The position numbers and the translations under genes were made by a program. 64,000 nt of DNA from Rahnella bonaserana (GTDB lineage Bacteria > Pseudomonadota > Gammaproteobacteria > Enterobacterales > Enterobacteriaceae). The DNA is taken from positions 186,001 through 250,000 of the forward strand of contig NZ_JAFMOW010000067.1 of assembly GCF_019049675.1 (NCBI RefSeq), written 5' to 3'. Below, in pieces: positions 38,360 to 48,207 of the stretch (its first letter is position 1; each line of letters begins with the position of its first letter). Below the pieces are notes generated by a model. The model was given only the letters and a program-made list of their open reading frames with translations, had not been told where the DNA came from and ran no database searches.

Positions 38360-39496
38360 TTAGAAATCGTAGAAGACGGTAACCCAGGTGGCGTCTGCTT
38401 CGTCGTCGGTGGTGTGCGCTAATGTGCGTTCCACGTAAACAGACAAGCCGTAACCGATGGTGGTACCCGCGCCCAGATAGACGTGGTTCGCGTGATATTC
38501 TTCGCCGCCTTTCAGTTGCAGGGAATCGGCTGCAACGTATGGCTGGATAGATTTCAGGAACGGTTTGTCGATATTAAAGGTATAACCGACGAACCCTTCC
38601 ACACCGTAACCGCTGCCAGCAAAATAATGTTCGACAGGATTTTCACGGGTGCTCGGCACAAAATCTTTGTAATAGCTGCCGGTGCCGACGATGTACCAGT
38701 TGTTTGGCTGCCAGGTTAATGCGGTACCAGACAACTGCTGATGATAATCTTTTTCGTTATATTGATTATCTTTCACCGTGGCGTCAGTCAGGCTATACGC
38801 CGCACTCCAGACCAAATCTTTGGTGAGTTTATAATCGAAGCCTAAACCACCACCATTATTACGGCGATAGTGCTGATCCTCGCCCGCCTGAATTTCATCT
38901 TCAGGTAATAAGTAGTTGGCATATAACGTCACAGGACCAAAGTCGTTAGTATATTTAATGCTGTTTTTGGGCTTATTTGCACCATCGTAACTGCCGTTAA
39001 TGCCAATACCGGTACCGCCCGCATGACCATCGTTATCCCATACGTCACTTTTAATCCCGACGACAGAATAATAAATACCGTACTGGTGGCCGTAGGTTAA
39101 TGTCCCGTAGCGGTCATCTTTAAAGCCTGCATATAACTGACGCTGAGTATCACGCTGACCACCTTCCGGATAGTGACCATTCATGCCCAGCAGGTTCGCC
39201 ATGTCCACACCCAGCTCGTAGTAGGCGATGACTGAGGTATCTTGTGTCAGTTTATAATCACCACGGAAGCGGAAACGGGTGCCACCATCGTGACCATTTT
39301 TATAATAGCCAGGCTCCGGACCGTTATTGAAAATCCACTCAGGACGGATGCTGCCGCCAACCTGCAAGCTTAATGGCGCCAGCAAAGCATTACTCTGAGG
39401 ATTTTTATCTAAAACAGTAATTTCGGCCCGGGCGCTGGCAGATAATGCCGACAGCACGACGCCGCCAATTAAGATTGACGCTTTTAAATTGCTCAT
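38360..39496 (-). CDS. Outer-membrane porin
   Basis: A 378-residue outer-membrane beta-barrel. The signal peptide (1-24, ending ARA) precedes alternating strands with aromatic girdles, typical porin segments (R-F-R-F-R-G-D-Y-K-L; R-Q-L-Y-A-G-F-K...G-T-L-T-Y-G-H-Q-Y-G) and the C-terminal phenylalanine of the BAM insertion signal (V-F-Y-D-F). The size and pattern suggest a general Gram-negative porin of the OmpC-like superfamily, but the substrate is unclear. The long AT-rich upstream region suggests elaborate control. Confidence 0.82.
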   Translation of the reverse strand: MSNLKASILIGGVVLSALSASARAEITVLDKNPQSNALLAPLSLQVGGSIRPEWIFNNGPEPGYYKNGHDGGTRFRFRGDYKLTQDTSVIAYYELGVDMANLLGMNGHYPEGGQRDTQRQLYAGFKDDRYGTLTYGHQYGIYYSVVGIKSDVWDNDGHAGGTGIGINGSYDGANKPKNSIKYTNDFGPVTLYANYLLPEDEIQAGEDQHYRRNNGGGLGFDYKLTKDLVWSAAYSLTDATVKDNQYNEKDYHQQLSGTALTWQPNNWYIVGTGSYYKDFVPSTRENPVEHYFAGSGYGVEGFVGYTFNIDKPFLKSIQPYVAADSLQLKGGEEYHANHVYLGAGTTIGYGLSVYVERTLAHTTDDEADATWVTVFYDF

Positions 39497-40125
39497 TATT
39501 ACCCTGTCTTTATTATTTATGTGATGTGTGTGCGGTCTTGCGCCGCGTATAAATAATTAACATAGGTATGACGGGGGACAAAGTGAAAATTCAGAAAGTT
39601 CCTTATAAGGAAATTATATATAGGGAGTAATTAGTAAACAATAATATTGTGATATGTAACTATAAGAAAATTTTTATGTTTTAGTGATTAAATACAGAAC
39701 AACATGATAAAAATACGAGCAATTGTAAACTTACGGCAACTAAAAATTGAAATATTTAATAACAATTACATCCTAAAAATAGCATCAATAAGTAAATCAT
39801 GCCAGCGTGATAATGACATTACGTGACAACCACTTAATATTATTACATTGAATTTGAGTTAATTCAAAATCGCCAGAATAATATCCGGTAAAGGCAGTTA
39901 TTAATTAACCAATTTCAATTTTTATCTCATGGATATCGTTCTGGTGGTGAATATCCCCGATTCTCTGTGCGAATTTTGCGAGACATCTTCCAGTTCTGAC
40001 AACAAACCACTGTAAATATAAACAGGTTATTTCTTTGTAGCATGAACAGGCATAAAGTTCTCTGGCAGCGGCAATCACCCCGCCAGTAAAGGGGGCCTCG
40101 ACTCACTGACAATGGAATGATCTTC
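39497..40125. other. AT-rich divergent region, porin / small gene
   Basis: About 630 bp, very AT-rich up to 39920. It holds the porin promoter and that of the small gene at 40126. No motif could be fixed with confidence. Confidence 0.4.
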
Positions 40126-40485
40126 ATGACTAATACTGAAAACAGCACGGCCTTTACCGCAAACTCTGTCACCGTTTTTCGTTCACTGATTGAGGGGTTG
40201 GATCTCAGCCACTTCGGGGAAGGACAGCTTTATGATCTCAGCGCACTGGCATCAGAGTCCGCCGGCGGACTCTGCCAGGGGTTGTTGTGTTTGAGTGAAG
40301 GACTGGAGAACTGCGAGGTAATTCCACCGGAGGGGATTGCACAGGTCAGCGGCTACCTGAAAGCATCAGCGCATCTGATCCCTGTGCTCTTTGAATTATG
40401 CGAGCAGGCCAACAGCAGCCTGATGCGTATGAAAAAAATTACGGTTTATCCGATGAACGGACGTGCGCGGCGATATCCCGCATAA
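40126..40485 (+). CDS. Hypothetical protein, 119 residues
   Basis: A small soluble protein with the opening M-T-N-T-E-N-S-T-A-F and an amphipathic helical middle (L-Y-D-L-S-A-L-A-S-E-S-A). It has no signal peptide, membrane segment or recognised family. I prefer the ATG at 40126 over 40117 because of the GGA placed 9 nt upstream. Its last 47 bp overlap the 3' end of the esterase gene on the other strand. Confidence 0.5.
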   Translation: MTNTENSTAFTANSVTVFRSLIEGLDLSHFGEGQLYDLSALASESAGGLCQGLLCLSEGLENCEVIPPEGIAQVSGYLKASAHLIPVLFELCEQANSSLMRMKKITVYPMNGRARRYPA

Positions 40486-41359
40486 CATTTCGCGCTGTCT
40501 TGCTGATCCCACCGAGCTGGAAAAAACCATGAATGACACCCAGATAGCGCTGAGCACTACATTCAACACCCTGCTCAGTCAGCCGGGAGTACAGCGCCTC
40601 GCCTTCGTCACATAAGGGATCGTATTCCGCCGTGATGATGTGAACCGGCGGCAATCCGGCAAAGTCATCACGCCACAAAGGGCTGGCTTCAGGGTGCATG
40701 AAGTCAGTCTGCGGGAAATAAGCCTCAAAACCGCTAAGTAAAGTGTCGCTGGTTAGCACGTAATCCTCACCATTCCGCTTGTGGCTTTCACAGGACGCTG
40801 TCGCATCCAGCATCGGGTAAATCAGCACCAGCTGACGCGGCAGCCACTGCCCGGCATCTCGTAAACGCAGAGCGGTGATCAGGGCCAGATGCCCGCCTGC
40901 GCTGTCGCCCATCAATGTAATCTGGTCGCGATGTATGCCAAGAGTTTCCGCATTTTGCCAGATAAGGTTTGCAGCCTGTTCAGCGTCGTCATGCGCTGCG
41001 GGATAAGTATGTTCAGGCGCTAAACGATACTGAACCGCAATCATCCGACAGCCACTGTAAAAAGCGAGCTGACGCAGCTGATTATTATGTGTGGTAAATC
41101 CACCGCTGACAAAGCATCCACCGTGATAATAGATAACGGCAGGTAATGCACCATGCGCTTCCAGCGGCGAGTAAACGCGTAACGATAAGCCTTCAATCGT
41201 CACATCGTGTATATCTACGCGTTGCTCGATATCCCCGGCTAATACTGTGCTGGCGATATATCCGGCACGGCGCTCAGCGAAAGTCTGACGGCGGGACGAC
41301 GGGCGGCCAGCAGCGATGAAGTCGTTTACCAGCTCAGCAATTGTGGGTTCAAGTGCCAT
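40439..41359 (-). CDS. Alpha/beta hydrolase, HSL-type esterase
   Basis: A 306-residue esterase of the hormone-sensitive-lipase family: oxyanion hole H-G-G in Y-Y-H-G-G-C-F-V-S-G-G, nucleophile serine in G-D-S-A-G-G-H, catalytic Asp in A-E-Y-D-P-L-C-D-E-G and His in H-G-F-F-Q-L. It should hydrolyse short-chain esters in the cytoplasm; the natural substrate is unknown. The ATG at 41359 has AGGAAGAG upstream; an upstream ATG at 41389 lacks this. Confidence 0.85.
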   Translation of the reverse strand: MALEPTIAELVNDFIAAGRPSSRRQTFAERRAGYIASTVLAGDIEQRVDIHDVTIEGLSLRVYSPLEAHGALPAVIYYHGGCFVSGGFTTHNNQLRQLAFYSGCRMIAVQYRLAPEHTYPAAHDDAEQAANLIWQNAETLGIHRDQITLMGDSAGGHLALITALRLRDAGQWLPRQLVLIYPMLDATASCESHKRNGEDYVLTSDTLLSGFEAYFPQTDFMHPEASPLWRDDFAGLPPVHIITAEYDPLCDEGEALYSRLTEQGVECSAQRYLGVIHGFFQLGGISKTARNVMRDIAAHVRSSDKP

Positions 41360-41389
41360 GATGATCTCTTCCTGATGATGGATGTTCAA

Positions 41390-42058
41390 GCGCGAATAAG
41401 ATGATGACAGGCTACGATATTTTCCCGCAACAAGTCGATCGGTATTAGCGATCAGTTCTTAATTATTACCGGAACAGCACTCAGGATACTTCAGGCACAG
41501 AAGCTAATTTTATTGCTAAAATACCTCTGCGCTTCTGTTTAAAGAAATAAGTAACACTAACGATATATTTTATTTATTAAACTTATGGGAAAACTCCCCA
41601 CGTAATGGAGGCGTAGCTCTTCAATTAATTATTAGCAAATACATAATCACTCAGAATTATAGCAAAGAAAAATCTTATAAATTCCAGAGAAGCATCCTGA
41701 TAAATTGATAATTATCTCCCGCAAGTAATTTCGTTACATATTTTCGTGACATAGCTAGCTTTAGTGATCCATTGCTATATGGTATTTTTCCGCTTTCGGA
41801 GCTGAATGTTTTAAAGGTAATGCAGCGCGCTGCCGGTATGCTGTGGGAGCAGAAAAATTAAACTCATTGATATATTCACACCATCAATGTTTTATTATTG
41901 GGTTATGACCATCAATTATCATCGCCTTCCACTGCTGCACTATGGATTGATAAGCAGGAAGAGCTTTACGTAATCATTGCTGTTTACCTAACGTGATTGA
42001 CCGTTATTTGGTATCAGTTTTGGTATTCACGCCCATGAGCGTTAAAAGGACTTAAACG
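41390..42058. other. AT-rich region upstream of the T6SS genes
   Basis: About 670 bp without a supported gene, markedly AT-rich, between an esterase gene and vgrG. It presumably holds the promoter of the T6SS operon. No remnant of a further tss gene was recognised in it. Confidence 0.4.
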
Positions 42059-44566
42059 ATGAGCATTCAGGATTACATTCTTGCAGGCAGTAAATTACCG
42101 ATCCACAACCATTATCAGTTAAGACTTAAACGGCTTGAATCCCAACAGCCCGGCGTCGATATATCGGTGCTCAAGTTCAGCGGCAGCGAGGCCATCAGCG
42201 ATATCCTGCGCTATGAGATTGAGTTTACCAGCGCAGTGAAAGACATTCCCGCCCGGCACATCATCAACTATACCGCCCTGTTTCTGATGTACCCCGACGG
42301 CAAGCCGTGGGAATCGGTTAAGCCGCGCATCATCCCCGGTGTCATCACCCAGTTCCGCCAGTGCAACACTTCTTCCGATGAAACCCGTTACGTCGCCACG
42401 CTGGAACACCGCGTCACCCGGTTAAATCAGGGCAGCAATAACGCGATTTACCAGAACGACAGCGTCATCAGCATGACCGAAAACACCTTCCTGCGTTACA
42501 ACATGGACCGGCTGGATTTTCGATTCGCGCTCAATGATCAGTATCCGCTGAAAAAATTCATGATGCAGTTCGGCGAAAGTGAGTACGCCCACATTGCGCG
42601 ACGTCTGGCAGACAGCGGCATCTCGTACTTCTTCGAATATGACGAAGAGAACAACTGCGACGTCATGGTGCTTGCCGACCATTCTTACGCCTGGCCAGAG
42701 CCTGTTGCTATCCCTTTCCGAAATCCGGCGGGACTGTTTGACGGCGGCCTGGAATCAGTCTGGGAGATGTCGGTCATCCGCAAGGCCATTCCGAAGTCAG
42801 TCACGGTTAACGACGACTATTATCCCGCTGCGCAAAGCGATATGACCGGCACGACACAGACCAATCCGGATTATCCGGCGCTGGTTGCCGAAGATTACCG
42901 CTGGGGTGAGTACTATCCTGAACCGGGCAAGGAATACAGCAGCGAGCCCGGACAGGGCATGTGGTACGCCAGACGCCGTCAGGAACGTTACCTCAGTGAG
43001 CAGATCGTTTTTGAGGGTAAGTCCAACTGCATGACGCTGCGTCCGGGGATGGTCATCACTACGCCCGGCAAAGACTGGCCGGAAGCGCCGGACGGTCTGC
43101 TGATAGTTTCCACCAACTCTACGAACGTCGCCCGCGATACGGCGTACTTCGTCACCTTCACCGCGGTTCCGCGTAATACACAGCATCCGTACCGCCCTGC
43201 GTTGTTGCCGTGGCCAACTGTCACCGGCACGCTGCCTGCCCGTATCTCCAGCGCGCATCCGGATGAACCTTACGCGCACATCAACGCCGACGGTTTGTAC
43301 CGTGCGCAGTTCGGCTTCGACCGCACCGAATGGCAGAAAGGCTTCGAGAGCTGCTGGTTGCGTCTGGCCAAACCGTATTCCGGTGATACCTGCGGCTTCC
43401 ATATGCCACTGCTGGATTCCACCGGCGTGGCGATTGCCTTCGAGAACGGTGACGTTGACCGGCCTTATATCGCCTATGCGCTGCATGATTCAACGCACCC
43501 GGATCATGTGGCGTTACCGAACTACAAGCGGAACGTCATCCGCACTCCTTCTGGAAATAAGATTCGACTTGAGGACCAGCGGGGCAAAGAACATATAAAA
43601 ATCAGCACGGTACATTCAGGTAAGAGCCAGCTCAGTCTGGGACACCTGGTGGACAGTGCCAGAAAACAACGAGGTGAAGGCGCAGAATTGCGAACTGATG
43701 CCTATGTTGCCGTTCGCGGCGGTAAAGGCGTGCTGCTTTCTACCGAGCCGAAGAACAGTGCTCAGGGACAGCAACTGGATATGGATGCCGCCATTGCCCA
43801 GCTTGAAAAAGCCCTGGCTCTGGCCAAAACCCTGAAGAGTACCGCCGATATCGCTCAGGCGTCTCCGGCAGAAACCACCGATCAGGAGCTGCTCAAGACA
43901 GACCTCACCAAACTCGCTCAGCCAGGTGTCGTCGTCTATGGCGATGCCGGTATTGCGCACACCACGCCGAAAACGATCCAACAAACTGCAGGTAAGAATC
44001 TGGTGGCCACCGCCGGCCAGGATGTCAGTTTCAGCGTATTCCGTCGCTTCTCAGTTGCCGCCGGTGAACTGTTCTCCGTATTTGCGAACAAGTTAGGCAT
44101 CAAGCTCATCGCTGCTGCAGGAAAGGTGCAGCTACAGGCGCAAAAAGACCAGATGGAGCTGACCTCCTTCGAGGACATGCAGATCACCAGTACCAACGGC
44201 CGCATCGTGCTTAACGCCAAAAAAGAGCTGCTGCTGATGTGTGGCGGGGCTGGGATCCGCATTAAGGATGGAACGATCGAAGAGCTTGCTCCTACCCGTA
44301 TTACCCAAAAATCGCCGGTACTGGAGTATCAGGGTGGGGATACCGTGAAGCAGGCGATGCCGTCATTTGAAGAGGGCAAGTACGCCATTCAGTATCGTCT
44401 TCATGCTGAAGATGACCCGACTCAGGTGCTTAAAAATCAGAAATTCCGTATCCACCGCCAGGATGGATCCATAACCGAAGGGGCTACGGATGCCAACGGC
44501 GAATCGTCCTTACTCCATATGAACGAACTGGAAAATGCGGCGATTGAGCTAATTAAGGGACTATGA
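42059..44566 (+). CDS. vgrG: Type VI secretion spike protein VgrG with C-terminal extension
   Basis: An 835-residue VgrG. The gp27-like base (about 20-380) has R-Y-E-I-E-F and the Q-Y-x-E-S-x-Y-x-H-I-A-R-R-L pattern, followed by a gp5-like OB domain (about 395-480) and beta-helix/DUF2345 stem (about 560-740). It is longer than a core VgrG. The last about 75 residues (Y-A-I-Q-Y-R-L...F-R-I-H-R-Q-D-G...T-D-A-N-G-E-S-S) read as a transthyretin-like module, as used by enteroaggregative E. coli VgrG1 to carry Tle1. Its stop overlaps the lipase effector start (ATGA). Confidence 0.93.
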   Translation: MSIQDYILAGSKLPIHNHYQLRLKRLESQQPGVDISVLKFSGSEAISDILRYEIEFTSAVKDIPARHIINYTALFLMYPDGKPWESVKPRIIPGVITQFRQCNTSSDETRYVATLEHRVTRLNQGSNNAIYQNDSVISMTENTFLRYNMDRLDFRFALNDQYPLKKFMMQFGESEYAHIARRLADSGISYFFEYDEENNCDVMVLADHSYAWPEPVAIPFRNPAGLFDGGLESVWEMSVIRKAIPKSVTVNDDYYPAAQSDMTGTTQTNPDYPALVAEDYRWGEYYPEPGKEYSSEPGQGMWYARRRQERYLSEQIVFEGKSNCMTLRPGMVITTPGKDWPEAPDGLLIVSTNSTNVARDTAYFVTFTAVPRNTQHPYRPALLPWPTVTGTLPARISSAHPDEPYAHINADGLYRAQFGFDRTEWQKGFESCWLRLAKPYSGDTCGFHMPLLDSTGVAIAFENGDVDRPYIAYALHDSTHPDHVALPNYKRNVIRTPSGNKIRLEDQRGKEHIKISTVHSGKSQLSLGHLVDSARKQRGEGAELRTDAYVAVRGGKGVLLSTEPKNSAQGQQLDMDAAIAQLEKALALAKTLKSTADIAQASPAETTDQELLKTDLTKLAQPGVVVYGDAGIAHTTPKTIQQTAGKNLVATAGQDVSFSVFRRFSVAAGELFSVFANKLGIKLIAAAGKVQLQAQKDQMELTSFEDMQITSTNGRIVLNAKKELLLMCGGAGIRIKDGTIEELAPTRITQKSPVLEYQGGDTVKQAMPSFEEGKYAIQYRLHAEDDPTQVLKNQKFRIHRQDGSITEGATDANGESSLLHMNELENAAIELIKGL

Positions 44567-46731
44567 ATATGAGTAACTCACAAAACGATAGTTTACGTAA
44601 TGACGGTTTTTTGTCGGCTGGAGATGTTTGCCGACCGGTCACTGCAGGCGAGATGGTCAAACAGAATTGCCTCATAAAACGTCCCTTGCCGTGTATTGTT
44701 ATTCTGGTACATGGCGTCAACGATGTCGGGGAAGCCTACCAAAATCAGGATGAAGGCATTTGCAAAGGTCTGAATACCCGCCTGGGACGTACGGACTTAT
44801 TCCCTCACAGCTGGAAAAATCAAAAGTTTCAGATTTCAGATGCTGACGGTAACGTTTTCACGCAAGAGTGCTCTGTTGATAATCAGACCTGTGTCGGGCA
44901 GGCAAATCGTTCGCCGATTATCCCGTTTTACTGGGGATATCGGCCGGTTGAAAAGGATGTTTGGGAAGCAGACCAAAAACGATACAAGGCAGAACTGCGC
45001 GAGAAAAAAAATGAGGCAGATTTAGCTTTTGACTCGTTCGTTGAAAATGATGCACTGAAAATTAAAGCCCATAACAAAGCTAAAATTGATAATTACGCTA
45101 ACTGGCTCGATCCAGCCAAATCTAAGGGCGGTGGCACTTTTGCTAATGCAACGACAAACATACCTGATATGTTCGGCCCGGGAGGTACAGGTTGGACGAT
45201 GACAGCTGCTGGCTGGGTTTCCCGCTCCCATATCACAAATAGTGGCGACTGGAGCCATCCAATTTATGACAACCCACATCGTATCTATCAAGCTTTCGCC
45301 GCCCGTCGTTTAGCTGATCTGATCCTGACTATTCGAACAAACCCAAAAACCAAAAAAGATACAATCAATATTGTTGCCCATAGCCAGGGCACCATTATCA
45401 CTATGCTGGCAAATATGTGGGTTGAGGATGCGGGTGAAAAGCCTGCTGATTGTGTGATCCTAAATCATTCTCCTTATTCTACAGATTTTCGCGTTATTGA
45501 AAGCTGGAGCCCTGGCAATCAGCAAACCACGGCCGGACGTGAAAAGACGCTGACTAATTTTTGCAAACTAATGGCGACTAACCCGAAATATTCTCCAAAC
45601 GGGCAGTACTCTGGTGATGATCTGCAAAAACTGAAAGATACACTTTGCCTGTCAAATAATGCCCAGTGGAGCGATGCCCGCTATAGTCGAAACAATTTCG
45701 GTAAGGTTTACAATTATTTCTGTCCTAATGACACCATTGTTTCCATGAAACAGGTCCAAGGTTTTGGCTGGAGCGGTATTTCAGACCCGTTGCGGGCGAA
45801 ACTCGGCGCCAATTTTAATCAGCGAGTGTTTTGTAAGGATTTATATGTTGGGCATAACACCGGGGAACGTTTTGAATTTTCCAAAGCGCTGAGTGATTCA
45901 GGGCAAATGGGTGCTAAGAATGCCAGCTACAATTTCAAAGACATCACCGTTGATGCACCTATTTTACCCGTCACATTTCAGTTCAAACTGGGCAGACAAA
46001 ATAACGCCGAAGAACACAAAAAAAACCCCAAAATTCCTGAAGAACAGTACCGAACAACTCTTGAGGGTCTTGATCCCGATGTCGCAAAAACTGCATTGGC
46101 TGATGAGCAATTTATACATGAAACTCGCGCGATTCCTGACGGGTTTGGCTTCATGCGTGATCAACATAATTTCAGCGGCGCAGAACTGGCTGCTCTTAGT
46201 GAGATTTATCAGATAGATGCTATTCGCGCTACCGCGATAGGGCCTTCCAGACAAATGATGGCCACCCAGGTCGAGATCACTCGCCGCATGAACGATGCTG
46301 AGTTAACTGAGGCCGTTATGAATGCCAAAAATAACATTCAGATCAGCCAGCATTCATCCATTGTGACCAGTAAAGATGTCCCTGAAAAAGCGATGGTGTA
46401 TGACCTAGCAATTGGGGAATGTCAGGCGTTTGAGTATAAGGATTTTTGGGAGGGGTTATTACTGGAGGCTGACTGGCGGCAGGCGGCAAATCCGCGACCT
46501 GCAGTTAAAAAATATTACCTGTATGGTGAACTACCTCATGAATTTAAAATTTTAATGAATAAGCCAGAACAAAAAAACGGCATTCCGAAAGGAAAATTAG
46601 GAGTTGATAACGATTACGCGCCATCTAAAACTCGCCAAACCCCCAATAAAGATATTTACGGCGAAATTGGCGCTAATACCAATGAGATAATTACTGAATT
46701 GCAATGGGCTATGCCAAAGCCACTGGTTTAA
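44563..46731 (+). CDS. T6SS phospholipase-type effector, Tle3 family
   Basis: A 722-residue alpha/beta hydrolase. The N-terminal I-V-I-L-V-H-G-V-N-D-V-G-E-A-Y strand, the nucleophile elbow A-H-S-Q-G (Ser274), Asp390 in C-P-N-D-T-I-V-S and His431 in Y-V-G-H-N-T-G fit a Ser-Asp-His triad of the Tle3/DUF3274 lipase effectors. Placement directly after vgrG and before lipoprotein genes is the usual effector layout. It should attack membrane phospholipids of rivals, probably from the periplasmic side. It has no signal peptide and so relies on VgrG/PAAR delivery. Confidence 0.82.
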   Translation: MNMSNSQNDSLRNDGFLSAGDVCRPVTAGEMVKQNCLIKRPLPCIVILVHGVNDVGEAYQNQDEGICKGLNTRLGRTDLFPHSWKNQKFQISDADGNVFTQECSVDNQTCVGQANRSPIIPFYWGYRPVEKDVWEADQKRYKAELREKKNEADLAFDSFVENDALKIKAHNKAKIDNYANWLDPAKSKGGGTFANATTNIPDMFGPGGTGWTMTAAGWVSRSHITNSGDWSHPIYDNPHRIYQAFAARRLADLILTIRTNPKTKKDTINIVAHSQGTIITMLANMWVEDAGEKPADCVILNHSPYSTDFRVIESWSPGNQQTTAGREKTLTNFCKLMATNPKYSPNGQYSGDDLQKLKDTLCLSNNAQWSDARYSRNNFGKVYNYFCPNDTIVSMKQVQGFGWSGISDPLRAKLGANFNQRVFCKDLYVGHNTGERFEFSKALSDSGQMGAKNASYNFKDITVDAPILPVTFQFKLGRQNNAEEHKKNPKIPEEQYRTTLEGLDPDVAKTALADEQFIHETRAIPDGFGFMRDQHNFSGAELAALSEIYQIDAIRATAIGPSRQMMATQVEITRRMNDAELTEAVMNAKNNIQISQHSSIVTSKDVPEKAMVYDLAIGECQAFEYKDFWEGLLLEADWRQAANPRPAVKKYYLYGELPHEFKILMNKPEQKNGIPKGKLGVDNDYAPSKTRQTPNKDIYGEIGANTNEIITELQWAMPKPLV

Positions 46732-46741
46732 GGAAGGTTAA

Positions 46742-47479
46742 ATGAAAATGTTAAATAGATTTTTGATATTGGCGAGCCTGTTCGGTATCTCCGCTTGCGT
46801 TCACAGCGCCAATAATACCTCTCCCCCCCCTACACAGGTGGTTTACCGTTTTGACGATCATCGTTACCTGGAACTCACCGGTTTTAACTGTGAAGGGGGA
46901 CTTACATACACCGATACGAAAAAAAATATCCATACCGTAATTTATGAAAACTCAGACCGGTATCGGGTATATACAAAGACCTTTATCCACCCTTCAGAGC
47001 GCTACATTGTTATCCCTGTATATGGTGAAAGCGAAAGCCTTACCATATCCAAAGATTACGGACAAACATGGGAGGGGGCGCGTTTTTCACCGGGCGGTGG
47101 CGCAGACCCTTACGGTAAGCGAATCCCCGCCAGAAAAACAGCATATGGAATGGACGTTGTTGCAGGCGAAAATACCTCGCCTCTGTATGAAGACGTAATC
47201 TCTTTTACTGTCATCAACGATCAGGGGTTTATGCTGACCAAATGGGGCGATATCTACATGAGCTCCAAACCATTTGATGAACCCAATACGCATGGCGGCA
47301 AGTGGGGGAAAGACTACCTTTCACTGGACGCAATTCAGAACTACCGTTCAACATTTGCTGACAGAAAGAACTTCCAAAATTTACCTACTAAGGTCCCAGC
47401 AGTCAAAAATTATACCGGTTGGGACAAGATGCGCTGTAATCCCGATTTAGGATTACCTGCATCGGAGCAGGGAAAATGA
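46742..47479 (+). CDS. Tli3-like T6SS immunity lipoprotein, copy 1
   Basis: A 245-residue lipoprotein (lipobox G-I-S-A-C, Cys19) with a T-x-V-V-Y-R-F-D-D-x-R-(Y/F)-L-E-L opening, a K-D-Y-G-x-T-W-E beta-propeller-like repeat and a W-D-K-M-R-C end. Location right after the lipase effector, periplasmic lipid anchoring and multiplicity suggest immunity protein of the Tli3 type. AAGGAAGG precedes the ATG. It shares 235 nearly identical bp (46838-47072) with copy 2. Confidence 0.75.
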   Translation: MKMLNRFLILASLFGISACVHSANNTSPPPTQVVYRFDDHRYLELTGFNCEGGLTYTDTKKNIHTVIYENSDRYRVYTKTFIHPSERYIVIPVYGESESLTISKDYGQTWEGARFSPGGGADPYGKRIPARKTAYGMDVVAGENTSPLYEDVISFTVINDQGFMLTKWGDIYMSSKPFDEPNTHGGKWGKDYLSLDAIQNYRSTFADRKNFQNLPTKVPAVKNYTGWDKMRCNPDLGLPASEQGK

Positions 47480-48207
47480 GACGGGTGATCATACTTTCAG
47501 CCTTCACGGCACTTAGCGCATGCCAAGCAGCTCAACAGCCGCCGCCAACGCAAGTGGTTTACCGTTTTGACGATCATCGTTACCTGGAACTCATCGGTTT
47601 TAACTGTGAAGGGGGACTTACATACACCGATACGAAAAAAAATATCCATACCGTAATTTATGAAAACTCAGACCGGTATCGGGTCTATACAAAGACCTTT
47701 ATCCACCCTTCAGAGCGCTACATTGTTATCCCTGTATATGGTGAAAGCGAAAGCCTTACCATATCCAAAGATTACGGACAAACATGGGAAGGCGCGCGTT
47801 TTTCTCCCGGTGCAGGTGCGGACCCTTACGGAAAACGTATTCCTGCAAGAAAGGGAAGAAATGGAATTGATTTAGTCGCAGGCGAGGCTGACTCTCCAAC
47901 TTACGATGATATTGTTTCTTTTACTGTCATCAATGATCAGGGTTTTATGCTGACAAAATGGGGCGATATTTATATGAGCTCCAAGCCTTTCGACGCCTAT
48001 GACCCAGAGGGGCACGGTGGAAAATGGGGCAAAGAATATGCTTCATGGAATTCATTTGCTGGTCCTGAACGCTGGACAATCGATTCAGACAGAAAAAACT
48101 TTCAGGGCATCCCCAATAAAGTTCCTGCAGTCAAAAACTACACAGGTTGGGACAAGATGCGCTGTAACCCTAATTTAGGATTGCCTGCATCGGAGCAGGG
48201 AAAATGA
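47476..48207 (+). CDS. Tli3-like T6SS immunity lipoprotein, copy 2
   Basis: A 243-residue paralogue with lipobox A-L-S-A-C. It overlaps copy 1 by 4 bp (ATGA). Its first 99 bp equal the start of copy 3, bases 47554-47788 match copy 1 almost perfectly, and bases 47950-48116 match copy 3 almost perfectly. Its central residues (K-G-R-N-G-I-D-L-V-A-G-E-A-D-S-P-T) differ from both others. The mosaic implies gene conversion within the array. Confidence 0.75.
   Translation: MRRVIILSAFTALSACQAAQQPPPTQVVYRFDDHRYLELIGFNCEGGLTYTDTKKNIHTVIYENSDRYRVYTKTFIHPSERYIVIPVYGESESLTISKDYGQTWEGARFSPGAGADPYGKRIPARKGRNGIDLVAGEADSPTYDDIVSFTVINDQGFMLTKWGDIYMSSKPFDAYDPEGHGGKWGKEYASWNSFAGPERWTIDSDRKNFQGIPNKVPAVKNYTGWDKMRCNPNLGLPASEQGK

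Noticed and set aside
39927-40172. 81-codon minus-strand open frame before the small gene at 40126
   Set aside because: The composition is cysteine- and arginine-rich without family likeness, it overlaps the start of the plus-strand gene and has no good ribosome-binding site.
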